From Pseudomonadota bacterium (lineage in GTDB: Bacteria; Myxococcota_A; Polyangia; Polyangiales; JAFGIB01), in NCBI GenBank assembly GCA_017881185.1, contig JADGRE010000005.1:1-63209 (forward strand): DNA of 63,209 bases, read 5' to 3'. The translations under genes were made by a program, and so were the position numbers. The notes under the pieces were generated by a model, which made no database searches, had not been told where the DNA came from, and saw only the letters and a program-made list of their open reading frames with translations. Positions 15,649-25,000 of the stretch are shown one piece after another (within the stretch, counting starts at the first letter, position 1; the number at the start of each line of letters is the position of its first letter).

Positions 15649-17340
15649 CTACCGTTTGGGGATGTGGCTCGCGCTGGGCTCTGGCCCCAGCGTCTGCAGC
15701 GCGACCCTCGCAGCTTCGCGGATCGCGGATATCTCTTCCGGCGTCGGTTCACGCTGGGCGTAGGCCGCGCGCTCAACCAAGCCCGTGAGCGTCTGGAGCT
15801 CGTCGGTGAGGTACGCGCGCTCGCGCGCGAGCGCGAGAACGTCGCGCGGCGTGCGCATGCTACACAGCCCTGGCTCGTGCAGGATGCGCACGGCTATCGG
15901 TCGATAGGTCTGCAGCGCCAGCGATCGCAGCGTCGTGAGGCGCACTCGCAACCGTGATCCGTCGCCAGCGTGCGGCACAACCACCGCAACGCGTTCAGCT
16001 GCGTAGCCTGCGGCACTGACGACGATCTGGTAGGTGCCGCTTGCGATCTCACGTGTGTCGAAGGCGCCTTCTGCGCTCACTGCCACGTTGCGTTGCAGTC
16101 GTATGCCGTCGTGCAGCTCCACCCGTGCGCTCGGCAGCGGCGTGGCGCGCTCGGCATCCTCCACCGTGCCGGCGATTCGCGGCGTAGATACGCGGCGCCG
16201 CGGCATCGCGCGTCGGGCCGATGCCGCGGCACCAACCGCGCCGTCAGGCTGCGTACCGAGGCTCGCGGCTCTGGCGCGCCACGCCAGCACCAGCGAAGCG
16301 GCGCATGCGAAGAGCAGCCACGCGCGACTCGGCAACGGTGCATTTGGCGCTGTCAGCGCGACCCGTGCGGAGCGACTCGAGCCAATCCCCGGAGAATCCG
16401 ACTCGAACACTGCGCTCACGACGTGGCTCGGGAGCTCTGCCACGCCCAGCTCACTCCAGTCGAGCGCACGCCTGAGCTCGCCGCGCGCGTCGGTGAGCAA
16501 GGTTGCGACAGGCGTTTCGTCGACGAGCACGGCCACCGCCCGCTGCGGCAGCCCACCGCGTGCGTGAGCGAGTCGCCCTGAGATCAGCAGCTGTGGCGGC
16601 GTCGCGCGCGTGCTCGCCTGCAACGTCAAGCGTGTGTGCAGCTGTCGCAAGACGGTGGCACGCGCAGTCCCCGCGGCGTGTTCCGGATCCGCCAGCGAGC
16701 TGACCACGAGGGTGCCGACCCCTGGCTCGCCAAGCAGCGTGCTCGCCAGCTCGGTCTGCCACAGACCGTCCTCGTCCGTACGACCGCTCGCAAGCTCGCG
16801 CCCCAGCTCGTCGTGCAGACTCAGGCGCAGCGCTGCGACGCTCGCCGTGGAGCTCGCCTGTGTCGCGATGTGAACGGTGGGCGCGTCCAAGTGCAAGACA
16901 CGATCGGGGGGCAGTGCGAGAACCAGTTGCACCCCCGCGGCGCTGCGGTCGAGGCGCTGCGTGGTCTCGCTTCGCTCGTAGAACGTGTCGCCCTCGTAGC
17001 TTGCGCGGGCGCGATAGGTGGATGCGCTCGTGGTGAACGTGCAGCTGAAGCGGCCATCGGCACCGGTCTGAACCAGCTGCGCTTCGCCCTGAGTGGAGAC
17101 CTCGCTAGGAGCCACGGCGACGCGCACTTCTCGATCCGCGACGGGCGTGTCCATGTCGTCGCGCAGCACGCCACTCACGCGCACACCGGTCGGCAGTGCA
17201 GCCAGCATCAGCTCGACGTGTGTTGCGGCGCGCACACGCAACGCGGGCTGCGCCGCCATCGGCGTCGACCACGACACCGCGAGCACGAGCAACGCAGCCC
17301 ATACCAAGCGCAGCAGCCGCAGGTGGGCGTGAGGGCGCAC
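15649..17340 (-). CDS. Exported/membrane protein with Ig-like and carboxypeptidase-regulatory-like domains and DUF4129-like tail
   Basis: GTG at 17340 preceded by GGAGG; signal peptide; Ig-like segments; TM 'AWLLFACAASLVLAW'; 'GTYQIVVSAAGYAAERVAVVV'; C-terminal 'TPRDVLALARERAYLTDELQTLTGLVERAAYAQREPTPEEISAIREAA'. Confidence 0.6.
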   Translation of the reverse strand: MRPHAHLRLLRLVWAALLVLAVSWSTPMAAQPALRVRAATHVELMLAALPTGVRVSGVLRDDMDTPVADREVRVAVAPSEVSTQGEAQLVQTGADGRFSCTFTTSASTYRARASYEGDTFYERSETTQRLDRSAAGVQLVLALPPDRVLHLDAPTVHIATQASSTASVAALRLSLHDELGRELASGRTDEDGLWQTELASTLLGEPGVGTLVVSSLADPEHAAGTARATVLRQLHTRLTLQASTRATPPQLLISGRLAHARGGLPQRAVAVLVDETPVATLLTDARGELRRALDWSELGVAELPSHVVSAVFESDSPGIGSSRSARVALTAPNAPLPSRAWLLFACAASLVLAWRARAASLGTQPDGAVGAAASARRAMPRRRVSTPRIAGTVEDAERATPLPSARVELHDGIRLQRNVAVSAEGAFDTREIASGTYQIVVSAAGYAAERVAVVVPHAGDGSRLRVRLTTLRSLALQTYRPIAVRILHEPGLCSMRTPRDVLALARERAYLTDELQTLTGLVERAAYAQREPTPEEISAIREAARVALQTLGPEPSASHIPKR

Positions 17341-17503
17341 GCACTTACGTTTCCTCCATTGCGGGGGTTCCTGCAAGTCTGCGATATACTGACCGCCTCT
17401 CGCGTGCTGCTGGCGCTGCACCGCTGTCTGAAGGAAATTGCGAGACTGCACGTCCGACGAGCCGGTACCATCCGGTCCTGCGCTGCGAGAAGAGGTCGTT
17501 TTG

Positions 17504-18346
17504 ATGCTTGGCATGGGCGACGGGCTGCGAGCCCGCAGGTGCGCGGTGATGGTGGCGGTGTCACTGACCTTCGCGTTGGTGAGTAGCGCTCGTGCGGACG
17601 ATCCGCGCAGCAGCTATCTCATCAAGCTGCTCGAGAGCTCGTCTCAGTTCCGTGTGCGCGCACAGGCCGCGATCTCCCTGGGCGGGGTCGACGGATCGCC
17701 TGCCGTCGTGAATGCGCTCGGCGAAGCGCTGCGCGATCAGCACCCCGCCGTGCGCGCAGCCGCAGCGAACTCGCTCGGTCGCGTCGGCGACAAGACTGTG
17801 GCCGCGCGGTTGCGCGCGCTCGACAAGGATCCCGAGGAGCCCGTCCGAAGTGCCGCGAAGATGGCGTTGGCGAAGATCGACTCCAGCGCCAGCTCCGTCG
17901 CGACCACCCAGGCGCCGGCTCCGACCCCCAGTGGCCCGCCCCAGTACTACGTTTCGGTTGCAGAACCCGCCAGCCGGGTTGCCAGCGTCGACCACAAAGC
18001 CCTGGCTCAGGCCCGCGACTACATCAAGCAGCGCGTGCTGGAGATGCAGGGCGTAGTGCTCGCGCCCGACGCCGAGGGCTCCGCCGAGGCCGAGAAAGTG
18101 CTCAAGCACAAGCGTCTCAAGGGCTACTTCCTCGACAGCGCGATCACCAGCGTCGAGAAGAAGCCGGATGGCGCGACGCGTGTCGCGGTCTCAGTCATCG
18201 TGGCCACGTACCCCGGTCGCGACATGCGTGCCATCATGCAGGGTGCTGCGACCGTCAGTGGGGGGGGCAGCCAAGACTACGGACAGGCACTCCAAGGCGC
18301 CTTCAGCGGAGCGCTGAGGCAGCTGCCACAGGCCATGAACCGATGA
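17504..18346 (+). CDS. Exported HEAT-repeat protein
   Basis: Signal peptide (ending SSARADDP) then HEAT repeats 'FRVRAQAAISLGGVDGSPAVVNALGEALRDQHPAVRAAAANSLGRVGDKTVAARL'. Confidence 0.75.
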   Translation: MLGMGDGLRARRCAVMVAVSLTFALVSSARADDPRSSYLIKLLESSSQFRVRAQAAISLGGVDGSPAVVNALGEALRDQHPAVRAAAANSLGRVGDKTVAARLRALDKDPEEPVRSAAKMALAKIDSSASSVATTQAPAPTPSGPPQYYVSVAEPASRVASVDHKALAQARDYIKQRVLEMQGVVLAPDAEGSAEAEKVLKHKRLKGYFLDSAITSVEKKPDGATRVAVSVIVATYPGRDMRAIMQGAATVSGGGSQDYGQALQGAFSGALRQLPQAMNR

Positions 18347-18439
18347 CTCGCCACTGGCTCCAACCGCGCAGCACAAATTGAGTCGCCGCAGGCCCGATAT
18401 GACACACTGCACAAGCGCCAGGTTCGATGGGAGCTCCAG

Positions 18440-19066
18440 ATGACCGCGACCACCCAACGTCTGTCACAGTCGGCCGGTCCCCCGGTCAAGCGCCGCTTGC
18501 GGAACTACCTGCTCGTCCCGCGCTTCCAGTTCAAATACACGGCCATGGTCGTCGGGGTCACCGTCGTCGTCGCCAGCGTGCTTGGTGTGCAGGCCTACAC
18601 CTACTCCAAGGGCCAAACCGAGATGCTCACCATCAACAAGATGGAGGCCAAGGGCGACGCCATCAGCGAACAGTTCGTGAAGGACATGGAGCGCTACAGC
18701 CAGGCCGAAGATCGCAAGGTGCTCATGGGCATCCTCGGCGGCATCCTGCTCCTGGCCTTCGCGCTCGGCTGCACGGGGATCGTGGTCACGCACAAGCTGG
18801 TGGGCCCCGCCTATCGCATGAAGCAGCTGCTGCGCGAGGTGCGTGACGGCCACCTCAAGGTGCAAGGCCGTCTGCGCAAGGGCGACGAGCTACAAGACAT
18901 CTTCGAGGCGTTCTCCGAGATGATCGTGAGCCTGCGCGCCGCGCAGGAGCAGGAGATCGCATTGCTCGATGCAGCGATCGCGCGCGCCAAGGAAGCGGGC
19001 GTCCCGAGCGAGGCCATCGCCGACGTCCAGCGCGTGCGCGAGCGCATGAAGGCCGCGCTCGACTGA
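18440..19066 (+). CDS. Membrane protein with two TM segments and HAMP-like region, no output domain
   Basis: TM1 'YTAMVVGVTVVVASVLGVQAYTYS', TM2 'VLMGILGGILLLAFALGCTGIVVTH' then 'LVGPAYRMKQLLREVRDGHLKVQGRLRKGDELQDIFEAFSEMIVSL'. Confidence 0.65.
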   Translation: MTATTQRLSQSAGPPVKRRLRNYLLVPRFQFKYTAMVVGVTVVVASVLGVQAYTYSKGQTEMLTINKMEAKGDAISEQFVKDMERYSQAEDRKVLMGILGGILLLAFALGCTGIVVTHKLVGPAYRMKQLLREVRDGHLKVQGRLRKGDELQDIFEAFSEMIVSLRAAQEQEIALLDAAIARAKEAGVPSEAIADVQRVRERMKAALD

Positions 19067-19091
19067 GCACGCACTCCTGCAGGGTCGCTGC

Positions 19092-19484
19092 TCAGAAGGC
19101 CCCTTCGTAGTATGTGAGACGAGGCTCTGGCTGGTCGAACACCACAGCCGCCGCGTCGAAGCGCACCTCGCTGGTGGCGGGCTTGGTCTCGCGTAGCCAC
19201 TGGGCAGCTGCGCGCCGGACGCGCGCCACTTTGCCCGGGTCGATCGACTGTGCGGGTGCCATGAAGCGATCGTGGCTGCGCGCACGCACCTCGCAGAACA
19301 CCATGAGTTGGTGCTTGCGCGCGACGATATCGAGCTCCAGTCGACCGACCCGCACATTGCGGGCGACGATCGCGAAGCCCTGGCGTTCCAGATGCTCGGC
19401 CACCAGCGCTTCCGCGCGTTGACCGAGCGCTGCACGCGCATCGTTGCTACGCTGCGTCACGCTTCGTGGGTTACGCGTGCCCAT
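19092..19484 (-). CDS. YraN family (UPF0102) endonuclease-fold protein
   Basis: 'GQRAEALVAEHLERQGFAIVARNVRVGRLELDIVARKHQLMVFCEVRAR...DAAAVVFD' matches UPF0102 pattern. Confidence 0.85.
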   Translation of the reverse strand: MGTRNPRSVTQRSNDARAALGQRAEALVAEHLERQGFAIVARNVRVGRLELDIVARKHQLMVFCEVRARSHDRFMAPAQSIDPGKVARVRRAAAQWLRETKPATSEVRFDAAAVVFDQPEPRLTYYEGAF

Positions 19485-19516
19485 GTGCGGGCGGGCGCTG
19501 TCGCCTGCAGTTGCCT

Positions 19517-19990
19517 TCAGCTACCCGAGGTGAATGTGCCGTTGCGCACGCAGTAGCTGCCGCGAACGCCAGGACCACCTTGCTCGAGCACGGGCTGGCA
19601 GCTGAAGCCGTCCGGGCACTTGCAGGTGGCGAATGCGCTGTTGCCTGCGTCGCAGCGGCAGGTGCAGTAGACGCGATCGTCACGCATCTTCTGATCCGAG
19701 CAGGTCGGCGGGCACGGCACCTTCGAGGTGGCCGGATCGCAGACGCCGGTGGGCGGCATACAGCCTTCCCGCGGATCGCCCTGCAGGTGGTACACCATAC
19801 AAACGCGAGTCGCGCACTGCACCGAGCTCGACTCGATGTAGGCCTCACTCATTTGAAAGCCATCGGAGGGAACTTGCTCGGGCAAGCAAGGCGCACCCAC
19901 GTCAGGAGTGTTGCAGCCTGCAAGACCAGCGGCGAGCCAGCTCACTGCAACAAGACACAACGACTTTGCATCCAGCCTGGGAAGTCTCAC
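19517..19990 (-). CDS. Cys-rich lipoprotein
   Basis: Lipobox 'LAAGLAGCN' and many cysteines (CTCRCDAGNSAFATCKCPDGFSC). Confidence 0.65.
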   Translation of the reverse strand: MRLPRLDAKSLCLVAVSWLAAGLAGCNTPDVGAPCLPEQVPSDGFQMSEAYIESSSVQCATRVCMVYHLQGDPREGCMPPTGVCDPATSKVPCPPTCSDQKMRDDRVYCTCRCDAGNSAFATCKCPDGFSCQPVLEQGGPGVRGSYCVRNGTFTSGS

Positions 19991-20172
19991 GCTAACCCTC
20001 GCGTTTCAGTGTTTCTGAAAAAATGCAGATTTCCAGGCTTCCGAGAATCCCCATGCATGTGTGGGCGGGGAAGCCTGGGACAGCTGCGCAGCGCAGGCTA
20101 CGTTGGGCACGAAGTGAGTGTCAAGGCGTTGTGTGAGGGCTGGTCGATCCTTGCACAGGGCGGCGTTTTCCC

Positions 20173-20202
20173 TTGACAAGCCGATTTTTTGCTTTCTATG
20201 AT
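20173..20202 (+). promoter_or_regulatory. Strong sigma70-like promoter upstream of the Glt/Nfs-like cluster
   Basis: TTGACA (20173-20178), 18-nt spacer, TATGAT (20197-20202), in an A/T-richer intergenic region. Confidence 0.6.
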
Positions 20203-20358
20203 GGCGCGCGCTGCCGCTTGTAACTCATCGAATTTGCAGCTCTTTTTAGCAAGTGTTGGAACGAGGCGGCGGTTGACACGCGGTGCTGATACGGGCTGGC
20301 TTCGGGAAGACTGACTTCATCACTCACGAGTCGTCGCGCAGACGATGGAGATACGCGG

Positions 20359-22029
20359 ATGTGCAGAAACCGAACACTCTGGTCGACTGTCTTCGGGGCG
20401 CTCGCATGCATGGCTGTGGCAGGCCATCCGGCGCTCTCTCGTGCGCAGGACATGCAGTTTGGCGTAGAGGAAACGGGAAACGCCGGGCCAGCCACGCCGC
20501 CAGCCGAGGGGCCGCCATCAGAGGCGCTCGGTAACGCACTGCGTTTGTACACGCAGGAGCGCTATCAAGAAGGCGCTGTGCAGTTCCAGCGTGTGGTCGA
20601 AGGCGAAACGCCCGACGCGCCTGCGAACGTGCAGAAGGCGCAGTTCTTTCTCGGCAAGTGTCTCTATCACTTGCACTACTACCAATCCGCGCTCGCGCTG
20701 TTCGACGAGATCTCGGAGCAAGGTCGCAAGCACTTGTTCTTCGATCAGACTTTGCAGTGGCTCGCGCAGCTCGCGTCGCAGCTGCCGGAGCCCGCAGGCA
20801 TCATCGACAAGATCGGTCGCTTCGGTGTCGATCAGCTCGAGCAGTTCAACAACGCCGACAACGCCGACCTGTACAACCAGCTGCTCTATTTGATGGGCCG
20901 TTCGAAGTACAACCAGGGCGAGTTCGACAAGGCGATCGCTCTGTTCGAGAAGGTCGACAAGCGCAACAAGTGGTACATCAAGGCGCGCTTCTTCGAGGGC
21001 ATCTCGTACATCCGCATGCGCAAGGCGCAGCCGGCCGCCACGGCGTTCCGGTCGATCATCAGCGCGATCGACGACGGTGAAGTCGAGGGCGTCGACGACC
21101 CGGAGCGCATGCGCGACCTCGGGTGGATCTCGCTGGCGCGCGTCTACTACACCGCTGCCAACCGCACGATGCCGGACGGCGAGCGCAAGGTCGACGGCGT
21201 GCTGCTCGGCAACGCGGTCGAAGCCTGGACCAAGATCGATCCCGAGAGCGAATACTGGCTCGACTCGCTGTTTGAAGCGTCGTGGGCCTTCTTCCTCGCG
21301 GATCAGTACTCGCGTGCGCTCGGCAACGTGCACACCTTGAACTCGCCGTACTTCAGGGAGTCGTTCTATCCGGAAGCGCTCGTGCTCAAGGCGGTGGTGT
21401 TCTTCTCCAACTGCCAGATGTCGAACGCGACCGCGGTGGTGCAGCAGTTCCACGAGCGTTACGATCCGGTGAAGACGAAGCTCGACGAGATGCTCGAGAA
21501 GTACAAGGACAACGCCCAGTTCTTCGAGTTCTTGAAGAAGATCCGCGCGGGCGAAGCGAACCTGCCCAAGGAAGTGCGCGGTATCATCACCTCGGCGCTG
21601 TCCGATCGTTCGGTGCTCGCGAATCTCGAGTACGTGAGCTTGCTCGAGCAGGAAGAGAAGGCGCTGAGCAAGTCTCCGTCGCAGTTCTCGAGCTCGTCGC
21701 TCGGTGCGCGCATCTTGCAGGACATCCTGGTCGCGAAGTCGTTCGCGGTGGATCAGGCCGGTGACATCGCCAAGGCCCGCTACAACCGTCTGATCGACGA
21801 GATGCAGGACCTCTCCAATCAGATCGACACCGTCGAGATCGAAACCCTGAACTTCCAGCGCGGTCAGCTCTCGCAGGCGTTGCAGGCGCAGCAGACCGCG
21901 GCCGGTGAATCCACCGGTGGTCAGGTCTTCGTGTCATCGGAGCACAACGTGTGGCCGTTCAACGGCGAGTACTGGCGTGACGAGCTCGGCTACTATCGCC
22001 AAGAAGTCACTTACAAGTGTGGAAGGTAA
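20359..22029 (+). CDS. Exported TPR protein, GltC/NfsC-like
   Basis: Signal peptide ending SRA|QDMQFGVEETG; TPR-like helices; located directly upstream of the GltD-like gene. ATG at 20359 with GGAG at 20347-20350. Confidence 0.65.
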   Translation: MCRNRTLWSTVFGALACMAVAGHPALSRAQDMQFGVEETGNAGPATPPAEGPPSEALGNALRLYTQERYQEGAVQFQRVVEGETPDAPANVQKAQFFLGKCLYHLHYYQSALALFDEISEQGRKHLFFDQTLQWLAQLASQLPEPAGIIDKIGRFGVDQLEQFNNADNADLYNQLLYLMGRSKYNQGEFDKAIALFEKVDKRNKWYIKARFFEGISYIRMRKAQPAATAFRSIISAIDDGEVEGVDDPERMRDLGWISLARVYYTAANRTMPDGERKVDGVLLGNAVEAWTKIDPESEYWLDSLFEASWAFFLADQYSRALGNVHTLNSPYFRESFYPEALVLKAVVFFSNCQMSNATAVVQQFHERYDPVKTKLDEMLEKYKDNAQFFEFLKKIRAGEANLPKEVRGIITSALSDRSVLANLEYVSLLEQEEKALSKSPSQFSSSSLGARILQDILVAKSFAVDQAGDIAKARYNRLIDEMQDLSNQIDTVEIETLNFQRGQLSQALQAQQTAAGESTGGQVFVSSEHNVWPFNGEYWRDELGYYRQEVTYKCGR

Positions 22030-22034
22030 CTGAC

Positions 22035-25000
22035 ATGCGACGAACGCCACTTTCGATCTCGCTCGTTACCGCCCGGGTCATCTCGGTCTGGGCCGTCATA
22101 GGTCTGTGCGTGCTCGGTGTTTCGGCCAGCGCGTCAGCTGCACCCAAGAAGGGCGCCAGCAAGCCCAGTAAGGCGGCGAGTAGCAGCAGCTCGCGCTCGT
22201 CTTCGTCGACCGCCGCTCCAGGCGAAGACGAAGGTGACAAGGACGAAGGCAAGAACGTCAACGCTAGCTTGGGCGCGAAAGCGGCCGGCCAGTGGTGCGT
22301 CTCGCCGGATGCGCCCAAGCGCGTCTCCGAGTGTCCGAAGAACACGCCGAAGCAGAACAAGGGCAAGGGCGGTGCGCCCAGCTCCAAGCTGCAAGAGGCC
22401 AAGCGCAAGGTCGAGCAGCCGAAGGGCTTCAAGGCTGGCGGACCGTCGATCGAGCTCGACGTGGCCACGCTGCGCAACAAAGAGAAGACCGAGAAGAAGG
22501 CCAAGGATCTGCTGCTGCGCGAGATCCAGGTCACCAAGCGCCTGATCAAGAACACGCGCATCCAGGACAACCGTCGCCCGGACTTCTTGCTGCGCTTGGC
22601 TGAAGGCTATTTCGAGCTCGTGCAGGTCGCGACCAGCGACGTGCGCAAGCTCGACGAGCCGATCCACCAGGCGTGCCAGGTCAAGAAGGACCGCGGTCAG
22701 TGCACTGCACTGATGAAGAAGCAGAAGGACTCGGAGGGCGATCTCGCGCAGACGCGCGAAGACAACATCACGACGTTGGCGATGTTGGTCAAGGACCACC
22801 CCAACTTCAAGAAGATGGACGAAGTGCTGTTCTCGCTCGGCTTCTCGCTCGACGAGATGAAGCAGTTCGATCGCGCGCGGCAGGTCTACCACCGCCTGAT
22901 CAAGAGCTACCCGCAGAGCGATTACATCCCGAACGCGTACCTGTCGTTCGCGGAGTATTACTTCCAGCAGGGCGACATGAAGGCCGCCCAGCAGTTCTAC
23001 CAGAAGGTCACGGAGATCCCGCCGGAGAAGAACAAGGTCTACGGCTACGCGATCTACAAGCAGGCGTGGTGCTACTACAACCTCGAGGACTTCAAGGCCT
23101 CGTTGCAGAGCTTCATCGAGACCATCCAGTTCGGAACGCAGAATCCAGAAGCGCCGAACGTCGAAAACCTGGTTCGCCAGTCACGCAAAGAGCTCGTGAT
23201 GCCGTACGCGCAGGTCGGCAGCCCGGAGCGCGCGCTCGAGTTCTTCAAGCGCTACGCGAAGGACGACGACCAGGCCTACACGATGTTCGAGAGCCTGGGC
23301 GAGCTGTACTTCGACACCGGCAAGTGGCCTGAAGTCATCGCCGTCTACCACGGCCTGATGGCAGCGCGTTCGAGCGACGACAAGGTCTGCTACTGGCAGA
23401 CGCGCGTCACCAACGCCATCGTCTCGTCCAAGCCAAAGGCGCAGCAGGTCACCGAGGTCGAGCGCATGATCGACCTGTACGACACGTACCAGCAGGGTAC
23501 GCACAAGGAAGACGCCAAGAAGACCTGCAAGCAGGCGGCGGCTTCGGTGCTCATCGACCTCGCCACTGCCTGGCACCGTGAAGCGATCGGTACCGATACC
23601 CAGCCGGGTACCAACGATCGCAACACGATGGAGTTCGCATCCAAGCTCTACCGGCTGCTCCTGAAGGAGTTCCCGGAGATGGAGTCGATGGAGTTCCCCG
23701 ACATCGACAAGCGCGATTGGCCGACGCAGTACAAGGTCGCGTACTTCTACGCCGAGTTGCTCTGGAAGATGGAGAACTGGGGCGAGTGTGGCCCCGCGTT
23801 CGACAAGGTGCTCGAGGTCAACCCGGCAGGCGAGTTCACGGCCGACGCCGCGTACGCTGCCGTGCTTTGCTACAACAAGCAGTACCAAAGCTCGTTCGCC
23901 CAGAACGAGAAGTCGGTGCGTGGCAAGGACGACAAGGGCAAGGGCAAAGGCAAGGGCAAGAAGGACCAGAGCAAGGAAGATAAGAGTGCCGAGTACAAGG
24001 CGAAGGAATTCTCGCCAACGGAACAAGGCATGCTCAACGCCTTCCAGCGCTACATCTGTTTCGTGCCCGACAGCGAAGATCTCCCTCAGATCAAGTATCG
24101 GCGCGCGCGCATCTACTACGAGACGAATCACTTCGAGGAAGCCTCGATCCTCTTCAAGGACATCGCGTTCAACAACAAAGACACCGATCTGGGCGTCTAC
24201 GCGGCGAACTTGTATCTCGACTCGCTCAACGTGCTCGGTACCTACAGCGATCCGGCACGTCCGGCTTGCTACGACGACATGAACGAGAGCATCGAGCCTC
24301 TGTTCGGCCTGTACTGCGGAACACCGGAGAAGCACGAGACGAATGCAGAGCTCTGCAACGTGCTCGAGCAGCTGCGCTGCGACTTGCTGCGTAAGAAGGC
24401 AGAAGCCTTGCAGAGCAACAAGGAGTACAAGGCGTCCGCGACCGTGTACGTGTCGATCTTCCGCAAGTTCCGTGAGTGCGGAAAGCTCGACGAAGTTCTG
24501 TACAACGCCTCGATCAACTTCGAAGCAGCACGCCTCTTGGGCCGCGCGATCAAGGTCCGTAAGGTCTTGATCGACAAGTACCCCGACAGCGAGTGGTCCA
24601 AGCGCGCGCTGTACCTCATCGGCGCCAACTTCCACGCGCTCGCCATCTACGACACTGCGGCTGACTACTACGAGCAGTTCGCGGTGAAGTATCCGGGCGA
24701 AGACGGCAAGGCATGTACGGATGCCGACAAGACCGCGGGCACATGTGCCATCGCACACGAAGCTTTGCAGAACGCCATCTTCTTCCGCCTGGGCCTCGGC
24801 GACGAGGAGAAGGGTGTGGAGGACGGGAAGACGTACGAGAAGAACTACTCGCACAAGTTCCCGCGTGAGACTTCGCGCGTGAAGTACTCGCTGGGCTCGA
24901 TCTACGAGCGCCAGCAAGACTGGAACAAGGTCATCGCGCACTACACATCGTTCATCAACGCGTACAAGAAGACGGCCATGCCGGACGAGTTGATCCAGGC

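Noticed and set aside
20273-20278. Second TTGACA exactly 100 bp downstream of the first
   Set aside because: No acceptable -10 at 16-19 nt spacing (CTGGCT region); the 20173/20197 pair is far better.
23181-24941. 586-aa antisense ORF opposite the GltD-like gene
   Set aside because: Biased composition (V/L/R/E), no signature; the + strand encodes TPR helices.
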